NCBI GenBank assembly: GCA_949358305.1
Contig: OX442315.1
Coordinates: forward strand, 31,336,427-31,400,426
Direction: 5' to 3'
Length of the DNA stretch: 64,000 bases
DNA from: Strigamia acuminata
Lineage: Eukaryota > Arthropoda > Chilopoda > Geophilomorpha > Linotaeniidae
A program made the position numbers and the translations under genes. The first letter of the stretch is position 1, and the number at the start of each line of letters is the position of its first letter. The notes below the pieces were generated by a model, which ran no database searches, was not told the origin of the DNA, and saw only the letters and a program-made list of their open reading frames with translations. This document shows, one piece after another, positions 45,701-58,498 of the stretch.

Positions 45701-48700
45701 TGGCGGGAACAAACGACATAGCAACGATGATAAAGATGGCAATCAGAACATCAGTTCCTTGTAAACTGAAATTGAAGAAATAAATTAAAAAAAATAATAA
45801 TAATAATTCACAACATATAACATTATACATTTTATCCCTGATTGATATTGAAATGGTATCCACCATTGGGTGATTGATAACAGTAATACCGTAAGCAGCT
45901 GGTTGACCTTTATCAGAAGCGTTTAAATTCGCTCTAAGTATGGCATTATTCATAGTATTAATATAAGTAGCCATGCTGTGGTATCCTTTATTATTAAACC
46001 AAATCTAACAAACAAAAATTATAAAACTTATTTCATTTTAAATTTATTTAAATCTATTTTAAATTCAACTACCTTTGCCATTTGTTTAACGGCAATTTTT
46101 CGAAACAAAGGCGGCGCTTTTTCACCAAAGTTATCAGGCACGTATGATAATTCATGACCAAAAGAAAGTGCTCCATATCTGAAATAAAATTTTAATAAAG
46201 ATTAAATAAGATTTCTCATTAAAAAAAAAATTATACAAGTGAGAAGCATAAGTTTGGAAACTTGGCTGAATTCAAAATTTTGAGTTTAGTTAGTTTGTGA
46301 TTATGAGAAAACAAACAATCAATGGATATTAAGCTTATAACATTTTATTAATGTAGCATAGAGCTTTCCAAAAATCTAAATGTTTTCAAAAAAATCAAAT
46401 AAATAACATAAATATGTTGAATTGCATTCACCCCCTGGTGAAGCAGAAGTCTGGAAACTCGCTCCATCTGTTGCATAAGTTTAGAAACTTCCGTGATTTC
46501 CCTTGTAAACTCATTTGCATAATTTCACAAAAGCAAGAAAACAGTTGTTTTTGATGCAGCTAACATCTCTAGTGTGATAATGGGCAAAGCACCATAGTTG
46601 AGTATGGATGAAAAGCGAATTGCCATGAATATGCGTGCAAAGAAGAAAACATTGGCTGAAATTGCTGACCACCTTCAAATATCTACATCATGCAAGTGTA
46701 AATGTTTGAAACGAATTCAAGATGATGGTGGACAGATAAAACCAGTGAAAAAACGACCTGGAAGGCCCCAATGCACAACTAACTCGTGAAAATCGAATCT
46801 GAGAAAAGTTGTGTCAAAACAACCAAAGTTAACTGCCAATGAATTGCGTCAGAAATGGAACACTGAAGCCAATATTCATGTATCAAAAGACACGGTGATA
46901 TGACGCCTTAAAGATATGGGATACAGATCTAGAGTACCAAATAGAAAACCTTACCTAAATAAAAAACAAATTGCATGGGTCAAAGAACATTTGAACTGGA
47001 CTGCTGAAATGTGGAATTCAGTGGTTTTTTCGGATGAATCAAAATTCTGTTTATCATTTGAGGACCAAGGAACTCGAGTTTGGAGGAAAAAAGGACAAGA
47101 ATATCACCCTAAATGTCTGAAAACCACTGTTAAGCATCCACTTGGAGTAATGGTCTGGGGTTGCATGGCCTCTAAAGGTCCAGGAGAATTAAAATTTGTG
47201 GAAGGGACCATAAATGCATTAAAATACCAGCAAATACTAGAGGAAGGTTTACTACCATCAATGAAAAACCTAAGAGTACGTCGCAAATTGATCTTTCAGC
47301 AAGATGGGGTTTCCTGCCATACTGCCAAAACTACAACAAAATGGTTTGAACAAAAAAGAATAAACGTTTTATCATGGCCAGGTAATTCCCCAGACTTAAA
47401 TGTATGGAATAAAATGAAAAAACGTTTGCAAGCTCGAAAACCAGCAAATAAGACAGAGCTTACAGCTGCAATCACTGAAATCTGGAAAACAGTTACAGCA
47501 GATGAATGTGTCAAGCTTACGTCATCAATGCCTAAGCGACTTGCTGCGGTAATAAAGGCAAAAGGATATCCCACCAAATATTTAGGTATTACTCTACTAA
47601 TTTGAAATATTTATAGCTTAATCACTCAAGTTTCTAAACTTATGCAACAGATAGAGCGAGTTTCCAGACTTCTGCTTCACCAGGGGGTGAATACAATTCA
47701 ACATATTTATGTTATTTATTTGATTTTTTTGAAAACATTTAGATTTTTGGAAAGCTCTATGCTACATTAATAAAATGTTATAAGCTTAATATCCTTTGAT
47801 TGTTTGTTTTCTCATAATCACAAACTAACTAAACTCAAATTTTTGAATTAAGCTAAGTTTCCAAACTTATGCTTCTCACTTGTATTCTACCTTCTTAATC
47901 TATACATATCAGTCGTATGTAAATAATAACCATGCTCGTTATCATCCGAAATATTCACTAATTTATCACCGGTTACAACCATAAAAGTATGTGGACGAAT
48001 ATACCCATCACCCGCACAAACAAATCCAGTTTTATCATCCTTGCAGTGACAAGACGGATAATACCTTGGCTTGGGAGCAGCGGCTACAAAAGAAAAAAAT
48101 CATTTTGCTTTAAAAAAAATCAATTTAAAATAAAAATAAAATAAATCAAACATACTCGTGAGTGGATCACTGCAGTTGGAACTAGGAGAATTCAGCGGAT
48201 GCTGAATGGTGGCGAGCGGTACAAAATTTAGCAATTTAAATCCAGGCACAAACACGCTCGCACACGACGGCTCAAAATATTGCGCGACTAATTTAAAATC
48301 TCTCACTGTGGCATTCACTTCAAATATTTGATAAGGATCCCGCTGTACGCAAGTGGCGCCAACTCCCGACTTCATAAATAACGTCGCTTCCAAGTCTAGA
48401 GCCGAAGCGTCTTTGTTCCAACTGAAACAAACCAAATCAAAATTAAATACTAAATAAATAAAAACATAAAAAATTTTCAATGCCTTTTCGCTTTTTTCTC
48501 CGTCTGATGATTCGCAAATGGTATCACATTTCCATCAGGCCGCGTGAAATTATAATACTGAGATGGACTTAAAGACAAAGGCGGCAAGTCCTCGATTTGT
48601 GGCGCCGTAAGTGCCACGGACATGGCCACGCTCACGAAAAATGCAGGTAAAAGAATCTGGGAGAAAAGTCCCTTCCAATTACGTTTAGTGCATAGATATC

Positions 48701-51700
48701 GTTTGACTAAAATCGCCCAAAACTGTTGCATTAAAAGCATGTTGCCTTCGACACGTTCCACGCTCGTTCCTTCCCACTCGTAACGGCGCACGTTGTTTCC
48801 TCTCTGCTTCAACAAATACTCGTCACTCGTCGCATTCGTGACAAAACCATCCAAACTTTCCGGCGATGAGCATCTGCGATCCGTCGTTACGGGCAGCAAT
48901 GGCTCCGATGCTTCGTTCACGTTGTTTTCTTCAATTTCCTCGTTCTTCGCATCAAAATCCCCCATTTCCGTCTCGCAAAGGTTGTGTCCTTCAGCCACCT
49001 TGAGGAAAACCTCTTCGAGCGTCGTGTTTTTGATTCCGTAGCTGTTTATGTGAAGGGCGTTGAGACTGAGCTCTAAATCCGTGAAGAGTTTTTCGAAACT
49101 TCCTTTCTTTAACTCCGATATAGGCAAAATGTAATGAAGTTCGTGCTTGGTTTCCGAGGCCAGATAGGCCGTTGCCATGTGCTTATGAATGAATTGCGTC
49201 ACGTGCGATTCTTTGCACGCGGATAGAAAAGACGAGGTTGGTCGCACTGAGGTTGGTCCTGAGTTTATTTCCTCGTCACTTTCGAGATCAACCAACTGGT
49301 TGGATACATCCAACGGTTTTTTCACCACGTACAAATGATATCCATCCCCGAGATTATTTTTCAAAAAGAGAGCACTTCCGCAACATTTCAACTGTCCGTT
49401 CGAAATTATTGCAATCCGGTCACCGAGAATGTCGGCTTCGTCCATGTGATGAGTTGAAAGCAAAATCGTTTTTCCTATAATTAATAATAATAATAATTAA
49501 TACTAATTAATCAATTTTTTATTTTTATTTATTTTACCCTGTTTGTATTTAATTATTAAATCCCAAATTGCTCTTCGAGCATACGGATCCACTCCAGCCG
49601 TTGGTTCGTCCAAAATAACGGTGCGCGAACCTCCAACGAACGCAATTCCAACCGATAACTTCCGCTTCATTCCGCCAGACAGACATTCCACTTTTTGATG
49701 TCTCTTCATTGGCAAACCCACGTCTTCTATCAACTTATCCATTTCCTGGCGAATCAATTTTAACGGCATTCCTTTCAAGCGAGCGTAAAACCATAAATGT
49801 TCTTCAACAGTCATTCTATCAAAAATAACAAACACTTAGAAATTATCAGTTTTATAATTAATATCATTAATTAATACGCACTCGTCGAAAAGCACGTTGT
49901 GTTGCGGACACATTCCGAGACTTTTTCGGATATTGTCCATTTCAGACCGAATATCTCGACCGTAAATTCTTGCATAGCCAGACGTCGGAGGGAAAAGACC
50001 AGTTAAAATAGACCTAAATAAATTAAAATTAAAAACTAAAATCGTGTATTTCGAGCGTAAAAACGCAAGTGTACATGGTCGTTGTTTTTCCAGCACCATT
50101 GTGACCCAAGAAAGATGTAATTTGCCCTTCGTACAAGTTCAAACTCAGGCGATTTACTGCCACCTTGTTAGTTCCTTTATAAACCTTTAATTGTTAGAAA
50201 AGAATTGGTGAAATTTAGTTGGTTAATAATCAAATACGGAATACCTTCACTAGATTTTCAATACACACTCCGAGCGGTAGATGACTCGGTTCAGGTTCAA
50301 ATACGCCGTTAATATCTATAATAAACGCATTTAGTTATAACGAATGGGTCAAATGGATGAGTATTAACCGGTAGAGTCCAGTAAACAACACGCTTGGTCC
50401 TCTTCAACACATGACAATGGTCGATTTCTTGAAAACAACCAATCTGTCAAACTTCCGCATTCGATATCGGCTCGTCCACCGATCCAGTAAGTCCTCGTCA
50501 AAGGAAAGTACCAAGGTTTAGGCAAACCGTACGATCCTTTAAATTAATAATAAAATAAATATAAAAATAATACTTGAATTAATTTTATTTCTATTTACCA
50601 GGATGAACGTTCTCAATATACCAGGTGAGCAGAGCGTACATGATTATGTCTAAAACCATCATCCAACAAACGGCGAGTAAATTATACTCGTCGTCTTCGA
50701 CCGGTGATTTTGCTAGATTAGACCAATGAACACCAACTCCCATTTCTTCATAAAATGCAAAATATTTGGCCCCCATGCCAAAGGCTGTGGTAGATAAAAC
50801 ACTCTAAAATAATGACAAAACAATAATTCAATTATTTCCACTCATTTCTATGTTATTATATATTAATCAATAATCACACACAGCTAATGTTTTTAGCCAG
50901 CCAGGAATGTTATCGTGAGCCGCCTCTTCACGCACGGCAATATACATGTACGGAACGTAACTGAGAAAATAAATTATACCCGCACAAGCAGCTGCTAACT
51001 TTGCTTTCGAGTAAACAACGCTGACTAAAAATCTGTAAAATCAAATTTTAAAAAAAGAAAAATTAATTTATCTAAAAAAAATTTTAAAAAAATTAATTAT
51101 TTACGAGAACATGATGTTGACAACAGCAAAAATTTCTAGAACAATAAATATTAGAACCGGATCACTATACGTGAGCACATTTCCATATTTCAAGATCATG
51201 GTCAGCATTAAAACAGTGACTGACATTTGCACAAAACTAGTGATGAACCACGCGACCCAATGAACACCGTTTGTCAGACCCATCATTTTCATCACCTAAA
51301 AAAATAAATATTAAATCAACATAAAAAACAACAACAACTGTTATTATTATTAATTGTTATACCTCTTTCAGTCTCTGCTCTTTTTCGTACACAATACTTT
51401 GACACAACATAGCCACTAAATACACCCACGAAATTGCGAGACATAATGGCATCACATGTTCAATCATGAATAAAAATCTGCATAAAATTAAAAACTAAAT
51501 ATTAAAAATTCAATATGAAAAAGAGAAAAACTTACTGATCTTCAACAAAACACGGGTATGGAAACTGATGAACAAAACTTCCCGGTTCTAAAACATCTCT
51601 ATCAGCGTATATACTAATCATAGCTCTTTCTAGAATATCCTGAATCCAAACAAATCCGAAATGATAGTATTGATAGCCCCAATTTCGTGGTCCGGGGAAC

Positions 51701-54700
51701 CAAAACCGACCCCGGACCTGATTAGTTGCCTCTGTAAACGAGGCGTTTTGCCGGATTTTATAAATCATGTGGTTTGGCATCGAACCGTCGGGCGCCATCT
51801 TAAAAATTACACCTGAAATCAAATAAAATTAGAAATATCAAACGACTAAATCGTCAATTTAGTTTCTCACTAGCTAATACTGTGATGTTATCGAAGTAAG
51901 CTTGATGCCTGAAGTAATTAATTAATTCTTCTTCATTTTCAAAGCCGTGGAAAACGTTCAAACTGATGTTCGACACCAAGGCGATCCAACTGCACGCTGC
52001 ATTTTCAATGGCTTGTAATTGCATTACAAATTCGGTTTTATTGGGAATGGTGGAATCTTCTGCAAGGGTTCGAAACGTTGGATCCAGCGCGAGAAGATAA
52101 GGATAGCGTCTTAGCGATGTTTGAATCTATTATATCAATTATTAATTCAAAAACATCCAAATTACTATCCAAACTAAACCTGTTTTAGTTGAATCAAATT
52201 CTGCTCGGTTTCTTCTAATGCTAAAAAATCTTGAATTTCTGTCGATATATTTAATATTTTCTGCGCAAATTGAGTTACTGTGTCCAATAGTACAAATGTT
52301 TCATTTGCCTATTTTTAAAAAAAATAAAATTATGTTCCATCTAGTTTCTAAAATAATTATTATTTTAAAATATTACTTTAAATATGATTCTATCAGCATC
52401 GGTGTTGTTGGGAGCGTATAAAACCTTAGGATTGCTGTATAGGACATGGACTAAAATGCCAATTTGCTCTCTTTGTTGCTTCGTGAGATCGAGATCATCT
52501 TGAAAAAAAAAAATTTTAATTTAAATACAAACTATTTATTTTATTAAATCAATATACCTAATGTTATCTCTTCGCGACGCACTTGTGGCTCATCTGCATC
52601 GGGCTGAATTATGACAGTATCTTTCCCACATAATTGTTTCTGTAGAGCCATCCAAATACGAACTAAGCCATTTTGGGGACGAGATTTCTATTATTTTATA
52701 TATAATTTTTGTTAAATATATTTTTTTCTTCAAACGCTTGTTTACTATTACTCTTTTAGGGTTTATTGATTCACCAACTTCCTCTCCAGGTGCTGGTGTT
52801 GTCATTGTTAAATTGAAACTCGTATCCGTGTCATTCGGCGACGCACACGCATCTTGAGGTAGAGAATCTGCAACTTTGCTTAATTCGCTCATCAGTCGTT
52901 TAAAAACGAGAAATTTAGGCAGCTAACAAAAGCAAAAATTATAAATTATAATTAACTAATTAAAATTTCAGTAATAGTTTAATTAAATTACCCCTTGTGC
53001 AAGTTTCTTCCTTTCTTCTTGCGCTCTTTTCAGATTCCAATCTCTAATGTGCAGCTAATGATTAGAAATAAAAGTTAAATCACGTTCTATTTAAATAAAT
53101 AAAAATAAAAATTTTACTATCGAGATAATTTTCTCATTCGAGATTTGTTCGTTCAATTCCGTGGCCAAAAGATACGAATTTTCTTCGGACAAGTTACAAA
53201 AATGCGAACGAAAATGTTCCTGTTTTAAAATATAAGTAACAAATGTAATGTTTTATAAACGATGGCGAGAAAAAAAGCAATTATACCAAATTAATTGCCG
53301 AATCATTATCCGATGATGATAGCACATTAACTGACTCAGATGTTTTGCAAGCCAACTCTCGCGTGTTTCCAGGTGTCAACAAAGAATACTGAAATAAATA
53401 AAATAAGTAAAATAAAATGATTTATTGCAATAATTATTATAAATAGTTTCACCCAGAAATTTTACCTTTAAAAACTCAACGATTCCTTCGATATTGGTTG
53501 GTGTTCCATCAACATTTGTTGTATCTAGCAAACTCTGGATGATCTTAGTTAGTTTTTTATTCGACAGTACTGCAAAAATAATCCCAAATTCCGTTTCATC
53601 ATTTTCTTTTCCGACTTCTTCCGATTCAGATCCTGTTTCTAAATTTTTTGGAATTCCAAACATTGCAGAATAGAGTTGTTTCACATTGACACTTGAATTA
53701 AGAAATGCAGTAATGTCAATCAAACTGAAAGTCAAATTATCGTGCAAAAACATTTCCATTTCCGTTTGATTTTTTAACAAATCTCCGAATTTTAAATCTA
53801 AAAAAAAAAAATAAAAAAATAAAAACCAATTAAATATACTTCACCGTAACGTCGTAATTCGTAATTACCAGTAACATTTTGAAATTTTCTACGTAAAGCA
53901 ATAGGGTCCTCTATAATGCTTCGATAAGTTGCGGGTATTTCGTCCAAATCATTAGGACTAATTCCAGGTTGGAAATGATTGTGGTGTTCCGCTACAGACT
54001 CTAGCCTTTGCAAAAATTCGGTTAATCTGGAAAAGAAAAAACGGACATCAAACACAAATATTTGCAAACATTTCAAATTTCAATAACGTACGTTGAATTG
54101 GAAAAATTGCTAAATCCGTTTTCATCCGTGTTCTTTTGTCCATCGCAAAACGATTGCATAATCGGGATCACACCAGCTGATGGTAACGGAAGTGCTCTAA
54201 AACTCACTGCAAAAAAACAGGAAAAATCAATTTATTGTGACAGTAACACGAAAAATATTTCACAAAACAACATAATATATTCTTCCTTTTCAATATAAAA
54301 AATAAAAAAAATAAAAACCACACCTAATTTTCTATCCCATTTCATCGATTCAGAAGAAAATTGATAACCATCAGTAAAAATCTCATTAATTAAAGGTAGT
54401 CATAACTCATAATTTACTGACAGCTCGTAAACACAGGGTGAGCCAGAGACACCTGACGATTTTGTAAATGCAATTACACCGTAATTAATTAAAAATTTTA
54501 TTTGAAACTACAGCCATTATAATGTAGAGAGATTTAAATGCCATTTTAGTTGCAAATTGACTCGGACACTGTGGGTCCAACAAGATGGGACGACCTCCAA
54601 TACAGCAAGAGTGCCAATGGCTGTCTACAGGCCTGCACGTTCGCTGGATTTAAGCGCTTTGGGTTACCTTAAAAGTTAAACCTTTGTCACACAAGACACT

Positions 54701-55721
54701 AGAATGTTTACAACCTGAAACAACCTGTAGGAAACGAAATTACTGCAATTCCAGAACGAATTTTACAGCGCGTAAATCTGGAAAGCAGATTGCAATGTGC
54801 GTGCGGAACGAAGGAAGGCACCTGAGTAATATCATTTTACACTCATAAAAATGGCATTTAAGCCATTATAATGTTTGTAGTTTCAAATAAAATTGTTGTA
54901 TTGTTACATTTACAAAATCATCAGGTCTCTCTGGCTCACCCTGTATACCGAAGTACAATTTGGTCTATGGAAATAAATATTTTAAAATTTAGCCTCAAAT
55001 CTGTAGTACATATAGAAACTGAATGATAATGTATCTTATTACTCATAATTCGACCTCAACATTCCTCGAAATGTTTGATTAAGATCATTATAACATTGTA
55101 ATCTAAGTTAATTGCGTAAACAGGTAAAAGAAAAGGTTTCTGTTTCTCTATTGATGTCATTTCTTACTTGGCTCAATTGAAGCAGCAGGTTGGTTCCGTC
55201 GAATTCCAATTAAAATAAAAAATAATACCAAAGGAATGAAAATTTCAAACACGAGGACCCACTAAAAATAAAAATAAAAAAATATGTAAGAAATTATACA
55301 TTTATATATATTTTTTTTATAATTTAAAATTAAATTAAATTATCCAACTTTTCAACACTTCATGAACACTTTTTCCACTTTTTTTCCGCTTCTAAATCCG
55401 CTTGTGAAAGCGAAAAAAGAAGCAATATTTAGCTCTCTAACAAAATTACTTTGGCACGCGACCAATTCGATCACAATTACTAGCAATGCAAAAAATTAAA
55501 TCTTCCTTTGACATTTATAACCGAATTCATTCATTTCTCTTTAGAAAAAATTTAAATTTCACTCTTTTCCATGAAAAATGGCGATTTTTCAACAATTTCC
55601 AAAAAAAAAATAAAAAAAAATAAAAAGATAAATAAATTTAAAAGAAAAAACTAACTGGTTTCCTTTTCTTCAACGTGAAGTTTTTCCACAACAACACCCG
55701 TAACTGCAGACAAAATCCCAT
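42774..55721 (-). CDS. ABCA2: ABCA2-type full-length lipid transporter
   Basis: Full-size ABCA transporter; ABCA2 handles sphingolipid and sterol traffic in endolysosomes. It starts [20 protein letters not shown] at 55721. The next exons give [20 protein letters not shown] and [15 protein letters not shown], close to ABCA2 in particular. A large first extracellular loop and membrane segments follow. NBD1 has Walker [12 protein letters not shown] (about 50090-50120), signature [10 protein letters not shown], Walker [13 protein letters not shown] and H-loop STHHMDEAD. After the second membrane domain, NBD2 has Walker [12 protein letters not shown], signature [10 protein letters not shown], and Walker B split by an intron. 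The C-terminus matches ABCA2 ([31 protein letters not shown]). Stop TGA is at 42774. All ATPase motifs are intact. Introns hold a Tc1 copy and an older relic. Confidence 0.92.
46236..47882 (+). mobile_element. Tc1-like transposon (IR/DR type), 1647 bp, in ABCA2 intron
   Basis: The ends CAAGTGAGAAGCATAAGTTT and its complement are flanked by TA. Inverted repeats of about 260 bases are almost identical and carry internal direct repeats of the motif AAGTTTGGAAACTT (variants at about 46250, 46450 and 46475). It is inserted in an ABCA2 intron in opposite orientation to the host gene. It is unrelated in its ends to the Tc1 copy at 25938. Confidence 0.92.
46598..47605 (+). pseudogene. Tc1/mariner transposase, inactive
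   Basis: The N-terminal part (46598-46789) has a helix-turn-helix ([11 protein letters not shown]) and [10 protein letters not shown] frameshift and stop follow, then a 229-codon frame (46916-47605) with the catalytic core: [13 protein letters not shown] (first Asp) and [15 protein letters not shown] (second Asp). The third motif reads SPDLN directly followed by VWNKMKKR; the expected PIEN is missing, an in-frame loss that removes the catalytic Glu. The C-terminus [15 protein letters not shown] is intact. Confidence 0.9.
54436..54944 (+). mobile_element. Decayed mariner-type element in ABCA2 intron, about 509 bp
   Basis: The ends CAGGGTGAGCCAGAGACACC and, in complement, CAGGGTGAGCCAGAGAGACC extend as inverted repeats for about 40 bases. 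The right side is flanked by TA, the left by a mutated CA. The interior shows scraps of a transposase C-terminal half in shifting frames: WVQQDGTT with the second catalytic Asp, [11 protein letters not shown], and the [20 protein letters not shown]-like tail. It is old and internally deleted. Confidence 0.75.
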
Positions 55722-56377
55722 GATTGATGTTCCTTATTCTAATTGCCCGTCTCTAGGATAAGAATGTAAACAGAGATGTAAAAATTAGTGTTCTTGTCAA
55801 CTGCTCGTCCGAGTGTCATTACTTATTCCTCTTGCACCCTGCAATTAACCAAAGCAACCTGCGTCAGCTTCCTATCTTGAATTTCTACCGAAACATTGAT
55901 AAGCGCGTCAAACAATCCACCGCGATTCCACTCGACGCATACGAAATCATCGCCATTGCCTCTGTTGCTGCTTGCGGCTTTCCATGACGTCATTCGCAGC
56001 TGACAGAATCCCAAGTGCATTGTGGGAACTCACAAAAAATGGCGTCCTCCGTTGCAGAATTTTCGATGCAGCTGCCATGTTTTCATGCGTAAAAATTACC
56101 GACTTCTTTCGCCTGCCACGGTTGGTATGAAACACTAGAAAATCTAGATACAGCTTGCACTCGTTCTAAAGAACGCATTAATCCCATTTCCGACCTCGAA
56201 TACGGTCGAAATAGTGGAAAAATCGGTCGGAAAAAGCGTCAATTGTCTGCTTTTTTTGTGCATGCTCGAGACTTTTTTTAATGCCAGCGCTTTGCCGCGT
56301 AAAATCTCCCATCCAGGCGCAGCTTGGCGTGATTTAATTGCAAAATAGTAATCTCTGCCTCTTGTATTTCAGACATA
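55722..56377. promoter_or_regulatory. Bidirectional ABCA2/POLR1H promoter region
   Basis: This 656-base gap separates divergent start codons and is richer in CG than its surroundings. It contains a perfect TGACGTCA at 55985-55992. Open frames here (for example minus-strand 55823-56020) look like chance or 5'UTR. A short plus-strand upstream frame starting MASSVAEFSMQLPCFHA precedes POLR1H. Confidence 0.5.
55985..55992. promoter_or_regulatory. Perfect CRE palindrome between ABCA2 and POLR1H
   Basis: TGACGTCA lies 264 bases upstream of the ABCA2 start and about 385 upstream of the POLR1H start. Confidence 0.5.
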
Positions 56378-58240
56378 ATGACCAAATCAGGTGGATCGTG
56401 TAGGCAAAGTGATTTCACAGGCGAAACCGACTTTTGCCCCGAATGTGGAGCCATTTTGCCCCTCCCAGGCATAGAAGACAGTATCAAGTGCCGAGTGTGT
56501 TCTTTTGCTGTTCACGTTACAGGTGAGATAAGAACGATACGGTCGAATCATTGGCCATTTTGCACATGAATATCGGCAGTTATCGATGATTTTTTTTTTG
56601 CTTTTTTTTCATTTTTTGTGTTTGTTTGGCTTTTTTTTTTTTGCTTTTTTTTTCCATATTGTGATTTTTAATTTGATTTGTGCGAAATTTTTATTTTGTT
56701 TTGTTTTATTTTAACGTGTAGAATTTAATGGCATCGAGCATATTTCGACGGTAACGTTTAACCAGGAAAATAAATGTGCAAAAACTGGAGTTGCGCGCAC
56801 ACCGTTGGGTCCTCTGGTGAGTATTTTTTTTTTAAAAAATTATTATGGATTTTATTATTGTTTGTTGTATTTCAGTTTGGTTATACTTGGTTGGAAATTT
56901 TATTGGAAATGTAAAGTTAAAAGGAGAAATGGGGAAGGAGAAAAAAAATGCAATATGGTGGTTTAAGAAGGAGTATAAAATCGAAACTGGTGTTGGAATT
57001 TTCTTTTTTTTTTTCTTTTTTTTTTTTTCCTTTTTCCCCTTGCTCATTTTTTTTTCTTTTTCTTTTTATGGGTGGAGAAGTGATTTTTTTTTGGAGAGTG
57101 AACATGAAAAGCATAAATTCTTCGCAGGAACTAAGACTTTTTTAACTAGGAAAAGATATTTGATAAAATTAATGGTTTTTTTAAAATTTAAAAAAAAAAA
57201 AAAAAAAATTAAAATGGAATTAAGTTACAGTTGAAGTAAATATTTTCAGTTTTTTTTTTTAAATTTAATTTAATTTTATATTTATTTTTTTTTAAAAAAA
57301 AAAAAAAAACTTTTTAATATCAAATAACTGAAATGCAAAATATATAGAATAAATCAATCATTTCAAAATGAGAATTTGATTTGATTTTTATACATTTTTA
57401 TTTTTTTATATATATTTATATATATAAAAATAAAATAACAATTTAGATTACATTTTTGACCATTGTTTTATCTTCTGAGAGCATTCAATCCATTTCAAAT
57501 CATTTTTTAAAATGAAAAAAAAAAAAAAATAGCCTTCGCAAGTATTAGCCAAACTGGTTTTCGTTTTTTCTTTTTTTTTTCCTTGGAGTGTAGAAGGGAG
57601 GAGGGGGGGGGATGGGGTTCCATCTTTTTTTTTTCTTCTTAAATTTTATTTATTTCATAGTTACTATTCAGGTTTTATAAACTGATTATTTTTTAGCAAA
57701 AACATTTCCTTGAAACATTACAGTCGGTTCATTAAATTTAAATCTAACGGACAATTTGTGGAATTTTAAAGACATGTTAAGAGTTCTAATGGCAAAGAAC
57801 GCAGTGAATAGATCTGTTTGTTGATATTAAAGACTTATTGATTAAGAAGTGGCATAAAAAAAGCAAGAGCAAAACCATTAGTTGATGCAGGTGGAATAAA
57901 ATGAAATTCTGTGGAAATAATTATGGTATTGTAGATAAACCTGTAGTTAATAAGCTGAAGCAAATGTTTGGAATCGTAAAAATGATAGAAAGAATGGCCG
58001 GATAAAAAGGTTTTATTTGTTCGTTTGTTTTCTAGGTTGATCGCAAATGTCCAAAGTGTGGTAATGATCAAATGACTTTTGCTACGTTGCAAACAAGATC
58101 AGCAGACGAAGGTCAAACCGTTTTCTACACTTGTTCTCAGTGCAAGTAAGTAGAAGCACAATCGAATTAGAAATGTATACAAAGAATAACGAAATGTAAA
58201 ATTACCAAATTTCAGTTTCCAAGAGAACGAAAACTCATAA
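56378..58240 (+). CDS. POLR1H: RNA polymerase I subunit RPA12
   Basis: RPA12 is the TFIIS-like subunit of RNA polymerase I needed for RNA cleavage, proofreading and termination. Four exons (56378-56522, 56722-56816, 58036-58145, 58216-58240) join in frame to about 124 residues; human POLR1H is 126. The N-terminal zinc ribbon reads DFCPECGAILPLPG...IKCRVCSF. The C-terminal TFIIS-type ribbon reads RKCPKCGNDQM...RSADEGQTVFYTCSQCNFQ, with the acidic DE pair that enters the active site, and the protein ends QENENS. Intron 2 is 1.2 kb and full of homopolymer tracts. A Pol I termination-factor-like gene lies at the other end of the window. Confidence 0.96.
56817..58035. other. POLR1H intron 2 with homopolymer tracts
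   Basis: The intron is dominated by long T, A and pyrimidine runs (for example 57003-57062, 57187-57210, 57291-57310) and a G run at 57604-57612. Open frames across it reflect low complexity only. Confidence 0.7.
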
Positions 58241-58498
58241 ACCTGACATTATTTTGTACTGAAATATCAACTTGTGAGTATAGCTCGAACTGAAAAGTGA
58301 ACTCTTCAATAAAATTTTTAAAAAGAAAAAGATTAAAAGTTTGAAAAAAAACAAAAACGTTCTATATACATATATACGAAATTCTTAAAGTGGTCGCTAC
58401 CACAGAAAACGACATAATTTGTCAGCCTGGATCCGATGTTAAACCTGTTTCTTGGCCTCCCGCGCCATGTGTGGCTAAGCCCATTTGACTTTCCACAG

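Noticed and set aside
48793-49480. Plus-strand frames of 80-82 codons within ABCA2
   Set aside because: They are complements of the NBD1-linker coding exon.
56832-57234. Open frames of 65-129 codons across the POLR1H intron
   Set aside because: They are poly-Phe, poly-Lys and poly-Ser products of homopolymer tracts on both strands.
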